From Clostridium sp. (GTDB lineage: Bacteria > Bacillota > Clostridia > Lachnospirales > Lachnospiraceae), in assembly GCA_023667695.1 (NCBI GenBank), contig JAMOZY010000003.1, positions 1 to 64,000 of the forward strand: a stretch of 64,000 bases of DNA, read 5' to 3'. This document shows positions 49,990-58,647 of this stretch, in pieces. Both the position numbers and the translations under genes were made by a program. The notes under the pieces are model-generated. The model did no database searches and was not told the DNA's origin. It saw nothing but the letters and a program-made list of their open reading frames with translations. Each line of letters begins with the position of its first letter. The first letter of the stretch is position 1.

Positions 49990-51909
49990 ATGAAAATTAC
50001 AGATTTATTATCTTCAAATGCCATTGATCTGAATGTATCCGCTTCCGACAAGCAGGATATCCTTCAAAAGGCAGTAGACTTAATGTGTAAAACCGGAAAT
50101 ATCACAGACCGGGAGCAATACCTGGCAGCCGTATTTGCCAGAGAAGAGGAAAGCACTACCGGTGTAGGAGAAGGCATCGCCATTCCACATGGTCGCTGTG
50201 ATGGTGTGAAGGAACCGGGATTGATTGCAATGGTCATTCCGGAGGGTGTCGATTATGAAGCGCTTGACGGTGAACCAGTCCATCTTTTATTCCTGATTGC
50301 CGCCAATCCGCAAAGCGGTTCCGCGCACATTGATATCCTAAGCAAGCTTTCGGCTATGCTCATGCACGAGGAATTTACCGATGCATTAAAGAATGCTAAA
50401 ACACCACAGGAATTTTTAAAGGTTATTGATGATGCAGAAGCCCAAAAGGATGCAGAGGTAGAAGAACCTTCCACAGCGGCTGCTGCACCAGCACCTTCCG
50501 GGCAAAAGAAGCTGCTTGCAGTTACCGGCTGTCCAACTGGTATCGCACATACCTTCATGGCAGCGGAAGCGATTGAGAAAAGCGCCAAGGCACATGGATG
50601 CTTTATAAAGGTTGAAACCAGAGGCTCCGGTGGGGCTAAGAATGTATTAACGGCGGATGAAATCGCAGAAGCAGATTGTATCATTGTCGCTGCAGACACC
50701 CAGGTTCCTATGGAGCGATTCGATGGCAAGAAATTGATTGAGGTTCCGGTTTCTGATGGTATCAGCAAAGCAGATCAATTAGTAGAACGGGGAATTGCAG
50801 GAGATGCCCCAATCTATCATGGAAGCGGAGAACAACAGGAAAGCAGCTCAGGCAGTAAAGGTGGTGCCGGACATCAGATTTACAAGCATCTGATGAATGG
50901 AGTATCCCATATGCTTCCATTCGTAGTGGGAGGCGGTATCCTTATTGCCATTGCATTCTTGATTGACGGTCTTTCTGTGGATATCAACTCTCTTTCTGCT
51001 GACATGAGAGAGAATTTTGGTACCATTACTGCTGGTGCCGCTGTGTTTAAGGGCATCGGTGATCTTGCATTTGGCTTCATGCTTCCAATTCTTGCCGGCT
51101 TCATTGCTATGAGTATTGCCGACCGCCCCGGGCTGGCTGTGGGATTCGTAGGAGGCGCTATTGCTGCAAATGGCAAATCCGGATTTTTAGGCGCATTAGT
51201 TGCCGGATTTCTGGCAGGCTTCATTGTTAAGCTGTTGATGAAGGCATGCTCTAAGTTCCCGAAGGCACTAGACGGAATAAAACCAGTTCTAATCTATCCG
51301 CTGTTTGGTATTTTAATCTGCGGTTTACTCATGAACTTTGTCATTGAGCCAGTGGTGGGCGTCCTTAATACTGCATTGAACAATGGTCTTTCCCAAATGA
51401 ACGGAGCCAGCAGTATTGTTCTGGGCCTTATTCTTGGCGGTATGATGGCAATTGATATGGGTGGTCCATTTAACAAGGCTGCTTATGTCTTTGGAACAGC
51501 CGCCATTGCTGCCGGAAACTATGATATTATGGCAGCCGTTATGATTGGTGGTATGGTTCCTCCGTGCGCTATCGCTTTAGCAACCCTGCTGTTTAAGAAC
51601 AAATTTACTGCAGAAGAACGGAAATCCGGTCCAACAAACTTTATCATGGGGCTTGCATTTATCACAGAAGGTGCAATTCCATTTGCCGCTTCTGACCCGC
51701 TGCATGTGCTTCCTGCCTGTATTGTAGGCTCCGCTGCTGCCGGTGGTCTTTCCATGGCATTCCGTTGTACCTTAATGGCGCCTCATGGCGGTATCTTCGT
51801 CTTCCCGGTAGTGGGAAATGCATGGATGTATCTGCTGTCCTTGGTAATCGGAACTGTAATCAGTGCCGTACTGCTGGGCGTTTTGAAGAAAGACATTACG
51901 AAAAAATAA
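49990..51909 (+). CDS. fruA: PTS fructose transporter, EIIABC fusion
   Basis: A 639-residue phosphotransferase permease that imports fructose as fructose-1-phosphate. Domains: EIIA (1-150) with the phospho-His H67 in GEGIAIPHGR; EIIB (about 173-270) with the phospho-Cys C181 in VTGCPTGIAHTF; EIIC (about 295-639), about ten membrane helices with GGPFNKAAYVFG and EGAIPFAASDPLHVLP. It is preceded by an AGGGGG ribosome binding site and lies 81 bases after fruK, in a spacer that can form an ATGAGG...CCTCAT hairpin. EIIA-EIIB-EIIC order is typical of Firmicutes. Expression should respond to FruR. Confidence 0.95.
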   Translation: MKITDLLSSNAIDLNVSASDKQDILQKAVDLMCKTGNITDREQYLAAVFAREEESTTGVGEGIAIPHGRCDGVKEPGLIAMVIPEGVDYEALDGEPVHLLFLIAANPQSGSAHIDILSKLSAMLMHEEFTDALKNAKTPQEFLKVIDDAEAQKDAEVEEPSTAAAAPAPSGQKKLLAVTGCPTGIAHTFMAAEAIEKSAKAHGCFIKVETRGSGGAKNVLTADEIAEADCIIVAADTQVPMERFDGKKLIEVPVSDGISKADQLVERGIAGDAPIYHGSGEQQESSSGSKGGAGHQIYKHLMNGVSHMLPFVVGGGILIAIAFLIDGLSVDINSLSADMRENFGTITAGAAVFKGIGDLAFGFMLPILAGFIAMSIADRPGLAVGFVGGAIAANGKSGFLGALVAGFLAGFIVKLLMKACSKFPKALDGIKPVLIYPLFGILICGLLMNFVIEPVVGVLNTALNNGLSQMNGASSIVLGLILGGMMAIDMGGPFNKAAYVFGTAAIAAGNYDIMAAVMIGGMVPPCAIALATLLFKNKFTAEERKSGPTNFIMGLAFITEGAIPFAASDPLHVLPACIVGSAAAGGLSMAFRCTLMAPHGGIFVFPVVGNAWMYLLSLVIGTVISAVLLGVLKKDITKK

Positions 51910-51965
51910 ACCTATAAAAGAAATCCTGTAACGGAAAATTCCATAAAAGGAAGTCCTATAAAAGA

Positions 51966-52062
51966 AATCCCCGAAGGCTTCTGACATCAGGCATTCTCCT
52001 AAGGCTTCACCCGGTGGGTGATACCTGAAAAGTTTGTTCCCGTCAGAAATCTATCGGGGATT
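51966..52062. terminator. Multi-helix bidirectional terminator between fruA and the AlkD-like gene
   Basis: Nested arms: AATCCCCGA (51966-51974)/TCGGGGATT (52054-52062); TTCTGAC (51979-51985)/GTCAGAA (52042-52048); CAGG/CCTG; and a tip hairpin CACCC-ggt-GGGTG (52008-52020). On the minus strand it runs into TTTCTTTT. It is unusually elaborate for a terminator between convergent genes. Confidence 0.65.
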
Positions 52063-52080
52063 CTATATGGATTTATACTG

Positions 52081-52779
52081 CTATTTCAGCTTCAACGTTC
52101 TTAAATAATCCTTTGTTGCTTCGTCAATCCGGCGACTCTCAACCGCCTTCTGGATTGCTTTATTATGTGTCCATGACTCTAATCTTGGTTGTTCAAAATA
52201 GGAAACCGTCACATCATACTGCTTCACCAATGCAATGCTGAAATACCATGCAATTGCCATTTTCACATAATATTCTTCCGATTCCACCCCGGCTGCCAGC
52301 TCCAGCATCTCCGGCTCAAAGGCTTCATCCAGAAAATATCCCAATAAGGTCACAATACCAAATCGAATCGTGTAGGTATCCTTACTCTTTACCCACTCCT
52401 TGATTCTTTCATAGACCAAAGGCAGGTTCTTCTTAAAGAGCTTTGGAGATAGCATATCACAGGTCGCCCAATTATCCACATAAGGGAGAAACCGTTCTAA
52501 CTGCTCCAATAATGCCTCTAATTCCGATTCCTTCTTATACCGCAGATTCAGCAAGGCGCCATGAAGATTATTCTCTTCATAGTAATAGTGCGGCAATTCC
52601 TGTAAGAACACATCTACACAGGACTCTCCGGCAATCTGCTTTGCATAAGCCCTTAACTGCGGGGTACGGACACCTATAATCCGTTCATAGGCAATCTCCG
52701 GCATCAGCTTTGCATGAAAAGCACGATAGCCCTCATCCTGTAAGCTCTGTAGTCCCTTAGTAATCTCTTCTCTTGTCAT
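52081..52779 (-). CDS. AlkD-like DNA alkylation repair protein
   Basis: A 232-residue all-helical HEAT-like repeat protein of the AlkC/AlkD superfamily. Characteristic stretches are RIIGVRTPQLRAYAKQIA (about residues 31-48), FLPYVDNWATCDMLSPKLFKK and KMAIAWYFSIALVKQY, and the C-terminal RLESWTHNKAIQKAVESRRI. AlkD is a DNA glycosylase removing bulky 3- and 7-alkylpurines without base flipping, but many related proteins are uncharacterised. The Trp and Asp in VDNWATCD match the conserved core. AAGGAGAAAAAGG precedes the ATG. Monocistronic. Confidence 0.88.
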   Translation of the reverse strand: MTREEITKGLQSLQDEGYRAFHAKLMPEIAYERIIGVRTPQLRAYAKQIAGESCVDVFLQELPHYYYEENNLHGALLNLRYKKESELEALLEQLERFLPYVDNWATCDMLSPKLFKKNLPLVYERIKEWVKSKDTYTIRFGIVTLLGYFLDEAFEPEMLELAAGVESEEYYVKMAIAWYFSIALVKQYDVTVSYFEQPRLESWTHNKAIQKAVESRRIDEATKDYLRTLKLK

Positions 52780-52833
52780 CCTTTTTCTCCTTGAATGGAT
52801 ATCTTTTTCATCCAGCAGTAAAGACTGCGAATA

Positions 52834-53676
52834 TTATATAGCTTCCAGCCGTTCTTTCGCTTCCGAAACACTCGTAAGCCGGTTGCCATGGGCAATTACA
52901 TATTCCAAATGCTGCTTTGCATTTGCATATTCTCCCGCTTCTATATCCAGCTGTGCTAACTGCATATGAAATCCTACTTTACTAAGCTGATACGGCTCCT
53001 TGTCCAGCAAAGTACAAACTAGAGTTCTCGCCTCCTCCGCCTTTCCATCCCATAGCAATTCCTCCAGCTTTACCAACTGCATTGCCTTTTCCCAATTTGA
53101 TTTTTGATATGTATTTCCGGGATATAAAGCTGGCAGCTGCTCTATCGCAATTTTTACTCTATCAAAGCTTTCCCGGTCCCCCCGGATTTTTGAATACTGG
53201 GCAAATAAAAATAGTAGAATCGATTCCTGCGCAAGCTGCTTTTTCGTGAAATTTATCTGCTGTAGACAGGCCAGTCCCTCATCCAGACGTTCCGGTATGT
53301 ATTTACAGCATTGAGCCTTTAGCAGCAAAAAGGTATTCTTCGCTTTTCCGTTTCTGTCTCTTTTCTCCCAAAGGGTTATAATATCAAGCATCTTAGCTGG
53401 ATCACAATCCATATATAAGACCATTTGCAATTGGCGGGCATCTGCCCTTTGCAACAAGACATATAAAAGCAAAATGACCGGCATCGCAACGATACGGGCA
53501 AAATCTATGGCAAACCAAAAAAATGTATATTCGGAACTATTCCCCTGGAGCAGTAAGCTGCAAAGCAGCAACACAAGAAAAAGCATAGCAATGCCTACTC
53601 GTAGTTTGTTTCGTTTCATAAATTTCTGCATCGCTTCTTCCGGATTCAGATTAAAATACCTGCTATGCTTTTCCAT
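52834..53676 (-). CDS. TPR-like membrane protein
   Basis: A 280-residue protein with two membrane helices (about residues 24-45 and 54-75) followed by a cytoplasmic all-helical region (85-280) of tetratricopeptide-like pairs, for example RLDEGLACLQQINF and AKQHLEYVIAHG at the end. No enzyme motif is present. It lies 17 bases after iorB and may be read with the iorAB transcript, but I know of no functional tie. Function unknown; an interaction scaffold is the usual role of such repeats. Confidence 0.65.
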   Translation of the reverse strand: MEKHSRYFNLNPEEAMQKFMKRNKLRVGIAMLFLVLLLCSLLLQGNSSEYTFFWFAIDFARIVAMPVILLLYVLLQRADARQLQMVLYMDCDPAKMLDIITLWEKRDRNGKAKNTFLLLKAQCCKYIPERLDEGLACLQQINFTKKQLAQESILLFLFAQYSKIRGDRESFDRVKIAIEQLPALYPGNTYQKSNWEKAMQLVKLEELLWDGKAEEARTLVCTLLDKEPYQLSKVGFHMQLAQLDIEAGEYANAKQHLEYVIAHGNRLTSVSEAKERLEAI

Positions 53677-53693
53677 CCTATATTCTCCTCCCT

Positions 53694-54266
53694 CTACGAT
53701 AACGCATATCCAACTTCAAATGCCTTCTTATTCATATCCACTGTCTTTGGCGGTACTGTCTTTTCGATTACTTCTAACCAGTCCTCCTTGGAATAATCCA
53801 TATGCTGTGCCGCCACGCCTAACACAATAATATTGAATACCTTAGAATTCCCCAGCTTCTTAGCCTCTGCCATAGCATCTACGGAATACACCTTATACTT
53901 TGCAGATAATTCCTCAAGGATTCCCTCCGGATATTCAGCAGCTCCCGTTACTACCGTAATCGGGTCCATCCGCTGATTATTTACAACAATAACTCCATCC
54001 TTCTTTAAGAAATGTGCATACCGCTTTGCTTCTAAGCGTTCAAATGCAATCAGCACATCTGCCTGTCCTTCCTCTACAATCGGCTCTGCTACCTGCTCAC
54101 CATAGCGGACATAGGTTACAACACTTCCACCCCGCTGTGCCATACCATGGACCTCAGAAAGCTTTACATCATAATCCGCATGTAATGCGATTCCTCCAAG
54201 AATCCGGCTGGTCAGCAAAGTACCCTGTCCGCCCACGCCTACAATCATAATATTCTTTGTTTCCAT
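53694..54266 (-). CDS. iorB: Indolepyruvate oxidoreductase subunit β
   Basis: A 190-residue γ-domain-type subunit of the 2-oxoacid:ferredoxin oxidoreductase family. The N-terminal VGVGGQGTLLTSRILGG (residues 8-24) is the family signature, followed by KLSEVHGMAQRGGSVVTYVR. It pairs with IorA to oxidise aryl-pyruvates (indolepyruvate, phenylpyruvate) with CoA and ferredoxin to aryl-acetyl-CoA and CO2. Its start codon overlaps the iorA stop by 1 base. Confidence 0.93.
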   Translation of the reverse strand: METKNIMIVGVGGQGTLLTSRILGGIALHADYDVKLSEVHGMAQRGGSVVTYVRYGEQVAEPIVEEGQADVLIAFERLEAKRYAHFLKKDGVIVVNNQRMDPITVVTGAAEYPEGILEELSAKYKVYSVDAMAEAKKLGNSKVFNIIVLGVAAQHMDYSKEDWLEVIEKTVPPKTVDMNKKAFEVGYALS

Positions 54267-56002
54267 TATTTTGCCACCTCCTTAATTGCACCAAAGCTGC
54301 ATAACTGCTTACACAGACCACAGCCATTGCACATGGTTTCATCAATGGAAATGGTACCATCTTCCTTCTTTGTTAGTGCGGGACAGCCCGGCTTCAGACA
54401 CAGGCCACACTTCTTACACTTCTCCGGAACCGGAACACACTTATTCGGGAATACCGTACCCTTTAGCAGAACGCACGGAGACTTGGTAATAATAACGGAA
54501 ATGGCATCCCGCTGGGTTTCTTCTTTTACAATCCGTTCCAGCTCCTTAATATCAAAGGCATTGACCTCTACCACATGCTCAATTCCAATCGCCTTGCAAA
54601 GCTGATAAATATTAATGGCATAAGTAGCCTCGCCTTTTAATGTCTTTCCGGTAGCGGCATGGTCCTGATGTCCGGTCATACCCGTCGTGGAATTATCCAG
54701 AATCATAACCGTACCCGTCGCCTGATTATAAACCATATTCATCAAGGAATTGATACCAGTATGCATAAAGGTACTGTCCCCGATGACCGCTACCCATTTC
54801 TTAATATAGTCTTTTCCCTTTGCCTTTTCCATGCCATGAAGGGAAGAAATGGAAGCCCCCATACATATCGTTGTATCTACTACATTTAATGGTGCAACTG
54901 CCCCTAAGGTATAACAGCCGATATCACCTGCCGCATGAATTCCCAGCTTCTTCAGTACGGAATACACGCTCCGGTGCGGACAGCCCGGACACAGAATCGG
55001 CGGTCTTGCCGGAACCTGTGCCGGCGTATCCAATTCCAGTTCCTGATGCAGAATTGCTTTCCGAAGCAGATTGGCACTATATTCTCCCTGCACAGTGAGA
55101 AGCTCCTTGCCATAACAGGGAATGCCCCAGGAACGAACCTGTTCCTCGATAATCGGGTCTAATTCCTCTACAACATACAGTTCATCTACCTTCGATGCAA
55201 AATCAAGAATCATCTGCTTTGGTAATGGATTTACCATACCCAGCTTCAAGATGCTGGCATTGGGCAGTACCTCCTTCACATACTGATATTCAATACCACA
55301 GGTAATAATACCAATGGCGGTATCTCCCATCTCTATACGGTTAACCGGCATATCTGCTCCAGCCTCTGCCATAGCCAGTTCCCGCTGCTCCACATAGATA
55401 TGGCGTCCTTTGGCATTTCCAGGCATCATGACAAACTTTGCCGGATTCCGCTCATAAGGCTTATCCTCCGGTACTACCCGGTCTTCCAAGGTAACCAGTC
55501 CCTGGGAATGGGATAACCGGGTGGTCGTTCTCAAAATAACCGGTGTATCATATTTCTCACTTAATTCAAAGGCATATTTCATAAAATCCTTCGCTTCCTG
55601 GCTGTCAGAAGGCTGTAATACCGGTACATGTGCCGCTCTTGCCACCGCCCGGGTATCCTGTTCGTTTTGCGAGCTGTAAAGTCCCGGATCATCTGCTGCC
55701 ACCAGTACCATACCCGCATTTACACCGCCATAGGACATGGTATACAGCGGGTCAGCAGCGACATTCACACCTACATGCTTCATACAACACATGGAACGAA
55801 CGCCACTAATACATGCACCGATGGCAACCTCCGTCGCCACCTTTTCATTTGGCGCCCACTCTGCATATATCTCATCATATGGAACCAGACTTTCACTGAT
55901 TTCCGTACTAGGGGTTCCCGGATAGGCAGAAGAAACCTTCACTCCGGCTTCCCAGGCACCTCTGGCAATGGCTTCATTGCCTAACATAATCTTCTTTTCC
56001 AT
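54266..56002 (-). CDS. iorA: Indolepyruvate ferredoxin oxidoreductase subunit α
   Basis: A 578-residue thiamine diphosphate enzyme subunit. Features: pyrimidine-binding half (LGNEAIARGAWEAGVKVSSAYPGTPSTEI, from residue 7), TPP-binding GDIGCYTLGAVAPLN (about 380) and VIGDSTFMHTGINSLMN, and two C-terminal [4Fe-4S] ferredoxin motifs (CKKCGLCLKPGCP and CNGCGLCKQLC). It degrades aromatic amino-acid-derived 2-oxoacids oxidatively, yielding reduced ferredoxin, or works in reverse for biosynthesis. Start ATG 56002 follows AAAGGAAATGAACGA; the earlier in-frame ATG is less likely. Operon with iorB. Confidence 0.95.
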   Translation of the reverse strand: MEKKIMLGNEAIARGAWEAGVKVSSAYPGTPSTEISESLVPYDEIYAEWAPNEKVATEVAIGACISGVRSMCCMKHVGVNVAADPLYTMSYGGVNAGMVLVAADDPGLYSSQNEQDTRAVARAAHVPVLQPSDSQEAKDFMKYAFELSEKYDTPVILRTTTRLSHSQGLVTLEDRVVPEDKPYERNPAKFVMMPGNAKGRHIYVEQRELAMAEAGADMPVNRIEMGDTAIGIITCGIEYQYVKEVLPNASILKLGMVNPLPKQMILDFASKVDELYVVEELDPIIEEQVRSWGIPCYGKELLTVQGEYSANLLRKAILHQELELDTPAQVPARPPILCPGCPHRSVYSVLKKLGIHAAGDIGCYTLGAVAPLNVVDTTICMGASISSLHGMEKAKGKDYIKKWVAVIGDSTFMHTGINSLMNMVYNQATGTVMILDNSTTGMTGHQDHAATGKTLKGEATYAINIYQLCKAIGIEHVVEVNAFDIKELERIVKEETQRDAISVIITKSPCVLLKGTVFPNKCVPVPEKCKKCGLCLKPGCPALTKKEDGTISIDETMCNGCGLCKQLCSFGAIKEVAK

Positions 56003-56101
56003 TCGTTCATTTCCTTTCGTTTTATCGTTTCCCTTCTGGGTCAATGCCCTCGATGCGCCAAATGTCTGTGGCGTAGCTGCCCGGCTCCTTGCCCGTGGGA
56101 A

Positions 56102-58066
56102 TCAGTCGTGACGCTTTTCACGAATCTCTTCTGTAATGTCGGCAATAAACTGCTTCAACGGCATAGCACCCAAATCTCCGTCTTCTCCCCGACGGCGAAC
56201 GGATACCGTTCCTTCTGTCTCTTCATTGGCACCCACTACCAGCATATACGGTATCTTCTCTAAACGGGCTTCCCGAATCTTATAGCCAATCTTTTCTCCC
56301 CGCTCATCGATAGACACCTTAATGTCCGCCTTCCGAAGCTCTGCAAATACCTTCTTCGCATACTCCATATATTTATCAGAAATCGGCAGAATCCGTACCT
56401 GCTCCGGCATCAGCCAGGTCGGCAGTGCGCCGGCATACTTCTCAATCAGCCAAGCAAGTGTTCTCTCATAACAGCCCATAGAGGTACGGTGAATAATATA
56501 CGGCCGTTTTTTCTCGCCGTTCTGGTCAATGTAATACATATCAAACCGCTCTGACAGGAACATATCCAACTGGACTGTAATCATGGTATCTTCTTTTCCA
56601 TATACATTCTTTGCCTGAATGTCCAGCTTCGGTCCATAGAAGGCTGCCTCGCCATCCTCTTCTGTATAATCCAGTCCGATTTCATCCAGAATCCTACGCA
56701 TAGCATCCTGAACCTTATCCCATTCTTCCGCAGTTCCCAGATATTTTTCACTGTCATTCGGGTCCCACTTGGACATCCGATAGGTTACATCATTTTCCAG
56801 TCCGAGGGTCGTCAGACAATGCTTTGCTAATTTTACGCAGTTCTTGAATTCATCTCCAATCTGCTCCGGTGTACAAATCAAATGCCCTTCGGAAATGGTA
56901 AACTGGCGTACTCTTGTTAAGCCATGCATTTCACCGGAATCTTCATTCCGGAATATGGTGGATGTCTCGCCCATACGATACGGCAGGTCCCGATAGGAGT
57001 GCTGGGTTGCCTTATATACATAATATTGGAACGGACAGGTCATTGGCCGGAGTGCCATAACCTCCTTACCGTCTGCAGTCACATCATCCTCATCATTTCC
57101 CGGGTCATTCAAAACGAACATGCCTTCCTTGTAATGATACCAATGGTCAGAAATCTTATATAAATCAGATTTTGCCATCAGTGGCGTCCGGGTCCGCACA
57201 TATCCCCACTCGTAATCCTCTAAATCTTCAATCCAACGCTGCAGGGTCTGAATAATCTTCGTTCCCTTCGGCATAAATAACGGAAGTCCCTGTCCGATTA
57301 CATCCACGGTTGTAAATAACTGCATCTCCCGGCCCAGACGATTGTGGTCCCGAAGCTTAATATTCTCTAAGAATTCCAGACGCTCTTCCAAATCCGCCTT
57401 CTTGGTATATGCGGTTCCGTAAATACGAGTCAGCATCTTTTTATTCGAATCCCCTCTCCAATAGGCACCAGAGGAGGAGGTCAGCTTGAAGAACTTCACT
57501 GCCTTGGTATTCATTAAATGCGGACCTGCGCAAAGGTCGGTAAAATCTCCCTGGGTATAAAAGCTGATTACCGCATCCTCCGGCAAATCCCGAATTAATT
57601 CTACCTTATACGGTTCCTGCTTTTCTTCCATAAGCTGAATCGCTTCTTCCCGAGGCAGGGTAAAGGAGGTAATGGCATCTCCCTGCTTTACCAGCTTCTT
57701 CATCTCTGCCTCAATCTTATCCAAATCCTCTCTGGAAAGAGGCGGCATGTCAAAATCATAGTAAAATCCCTCATCAATTGCCGGACCAATCGTACATTTC
57801 GCTTCCGGATACAAATGCTTGACTGCCTGTGCCAATATGTGGGATGCAGTATGACGGAATGTCTTTTTCCCTTCCTCATCCTGAAAGGTCAAAATGCTTA
57901 GCTGACAATCCCGGTCAATTACCGTTCGTAAATCCACTACCTTACCATCTACTTCTCCGGCACATGCCATACGGGCAAGTCCCTCACTAATATCTGTAGC
58001 AATATCAATCACAGACATTGCCTGTGAATACTCCTTTGCGGAGCCGTCTTTTAAAGTAATCTTCAT
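56102..58066 (-). CDS. thrS: Threonine--tRNA ligase
   Basis: A 654-residue class II aminoacyl-tRNA synthetase. Order: N-terminal TGS domain (1-62), editing/SAD domain with FRHTASHILAQAVKHLYP (His-x3-His) and the late Cys/His FTDLCAGPHLM, class II core with motif 2 (TIFRNEDSGEMHGLTRVRQF) and motif 3 (HRTSMGCYERTLAWLIE), then an anticodon-binding domain. MTCPFQYYVYK contains the zinc Cys. Expression is controlled by a T-box leader (58292-58588), which fits amino acid specificity. The leader continues to this ATG with a duplicated segment. Confidence 0.97.
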   Translation of the reverse strand: MKITLKDGSAKEYSQAMSVIDIATDISEGLARMACAGEVDGKVVDLRTVIDRDCQLSILTFQDEEGKKTFRHTASHILAQAVKHLYPEAKCTIGPAIDEGFYYDFDMPPLSREDLDKIEAEMKKLVKQGDAITSFTLPREEAIQLMEEKQEPYKVELIRDLPEDAVISFYTQGDFTDLCAGPHLMNTKAVKFFKLTSSSGAYWRGDSNKKMLTRIYGTAYTKKADLEERLEFLENIKLRDHNRLGREMQLFTTVDVIGQGLPLFMPKGTKIIQTLQRWIEDLEDYEWGYVRTRTPLMAKSDLYKISDHWYHYKEGMFVLNDPGNDEDDVTADGKEVMALRPMTCPFQYYVYKATQHSYRDLPYRMGETSTIFRNEDSGEMHGLTRVRQFTISEGHLICTPEQIGDEFKNCVKLAKHCLTTLGLENDVTYRMSKWDPNDSEKYLGTAEEWDKVQDAMRRILDEIGLDYTEEDGEAAFYGPKLDIQAKNVYGKEDTMITVQLDMFLSERFDMYYIDQNGEKKRPYIIHRTSMGCYERTLAWLIEKYAGALPTWLMPEQVRILPISDKYMEYAKKVFAELRKADIKVSIDERGEKIGYKIREARLEKIPYMLVVGANEETEGTVSVRRRGEDGDLGAMPLKQFIADITEEIREKRHD

Positions 58067-58134
58067 ATCTCTGCTTCCTTTCCTATCTTTCTCACCTTAT
58101 CGGATGCTTCCTCGTTCCTTCTGTGCCGGTTGTT

Positions 58135-58223
58135 TCTTCGACAATGCCGATTGCCTCACCTCACAGCAAAAGCTGCAAGATACTGGGAACACAGCTCTTC
58201 GACAACGCCGATTGCCTCACCTC
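58135..58223 (-). repeat. Duplicated element in the thrS leader
   Basis: A 28-bp unit occurs at 58135-58162 and 58196-58223 (same orientation, one difference; core TGCCTCACCTC on the plus-strand reverse sense, GAGGTGAGGCAATCGGC on the minus). Each copy is preceded on the minus strand by a short hairpin (GCAGCAAAGCTGC, GCAGCTTTTGCTGT). It lies between the T-box terminator and the thrS start codon. Its function is not known; it may be a tandem duplication. Confidence 0.7.
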
Positions 58224-58291
58224 GCAGCTTTGCTGCTCGGTGTTGCGGCACTCGCCATATGAGAAGCTGTAATCTGGCTCGTTTTAACGCA

Positions 58292-58588
58292 CAACGTCCC
58301 TGACACATAGATACTGATTCTATGCGTCAGGGACGATTCTTCGCGGTTCCACCCTGATTCCTCAGAAAAACTTCCAAGGCTCTTCCTTTTGACGATAACG
58401 GAATCACCGTCTTCCTTTCCTATGTGCAAATCTTATTTTCAATCTATAGATTTTACATATTCCCGGAAGAAGCTCCAAGCTGGTATTCAAAAGCCTCTGC
58501 TGCAAATCTTTCTCAGCCTGCAAGATTCTCTCTGTGAAGCGGCAGCTTTCTACTGGTCTTATCATAGCTCTTCTTACTATATAACTAC
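58292..58588 (-). promoter_or_regulatory. T-box riboswitch (threonine) upstream of thrS
   Basis: The T-box core AGGGTGGAACCGCG lies at 58342-58355 (minus). A terminator/antiterminator hairpin follows: CGTCCCTGACGCATAG pairs with CTATGTGTCAGGGACG (58295-58335). In Stem I the likely specifier codon is ACC (Thr) at 58482-58484, in the context GAATACCAGC near the 3' side. Uncharged tRNA-Thr would stabilise the antiterminator and turn thrS on. The U-tract after the stem is weak. Confidence 0.88.
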
Positions 58589-58594
58589 AAATTG

Positions 58595-58623
58595 ATTCTA
58601 AGCTACCCTTATCGAAAAGTCAA
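58595..58623 (-). promoter_or_regulatory. σ70-type promoter of thrS
   Basis: Minus-strand TTGACT (58618-58623), 17-base spacer, TAGAAT (58595-58600); the leader is about 520 nt. Confidence 0.7.
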
Positions 58624-58647
58624 GTGTACGGAATATTTTTCTATTGT

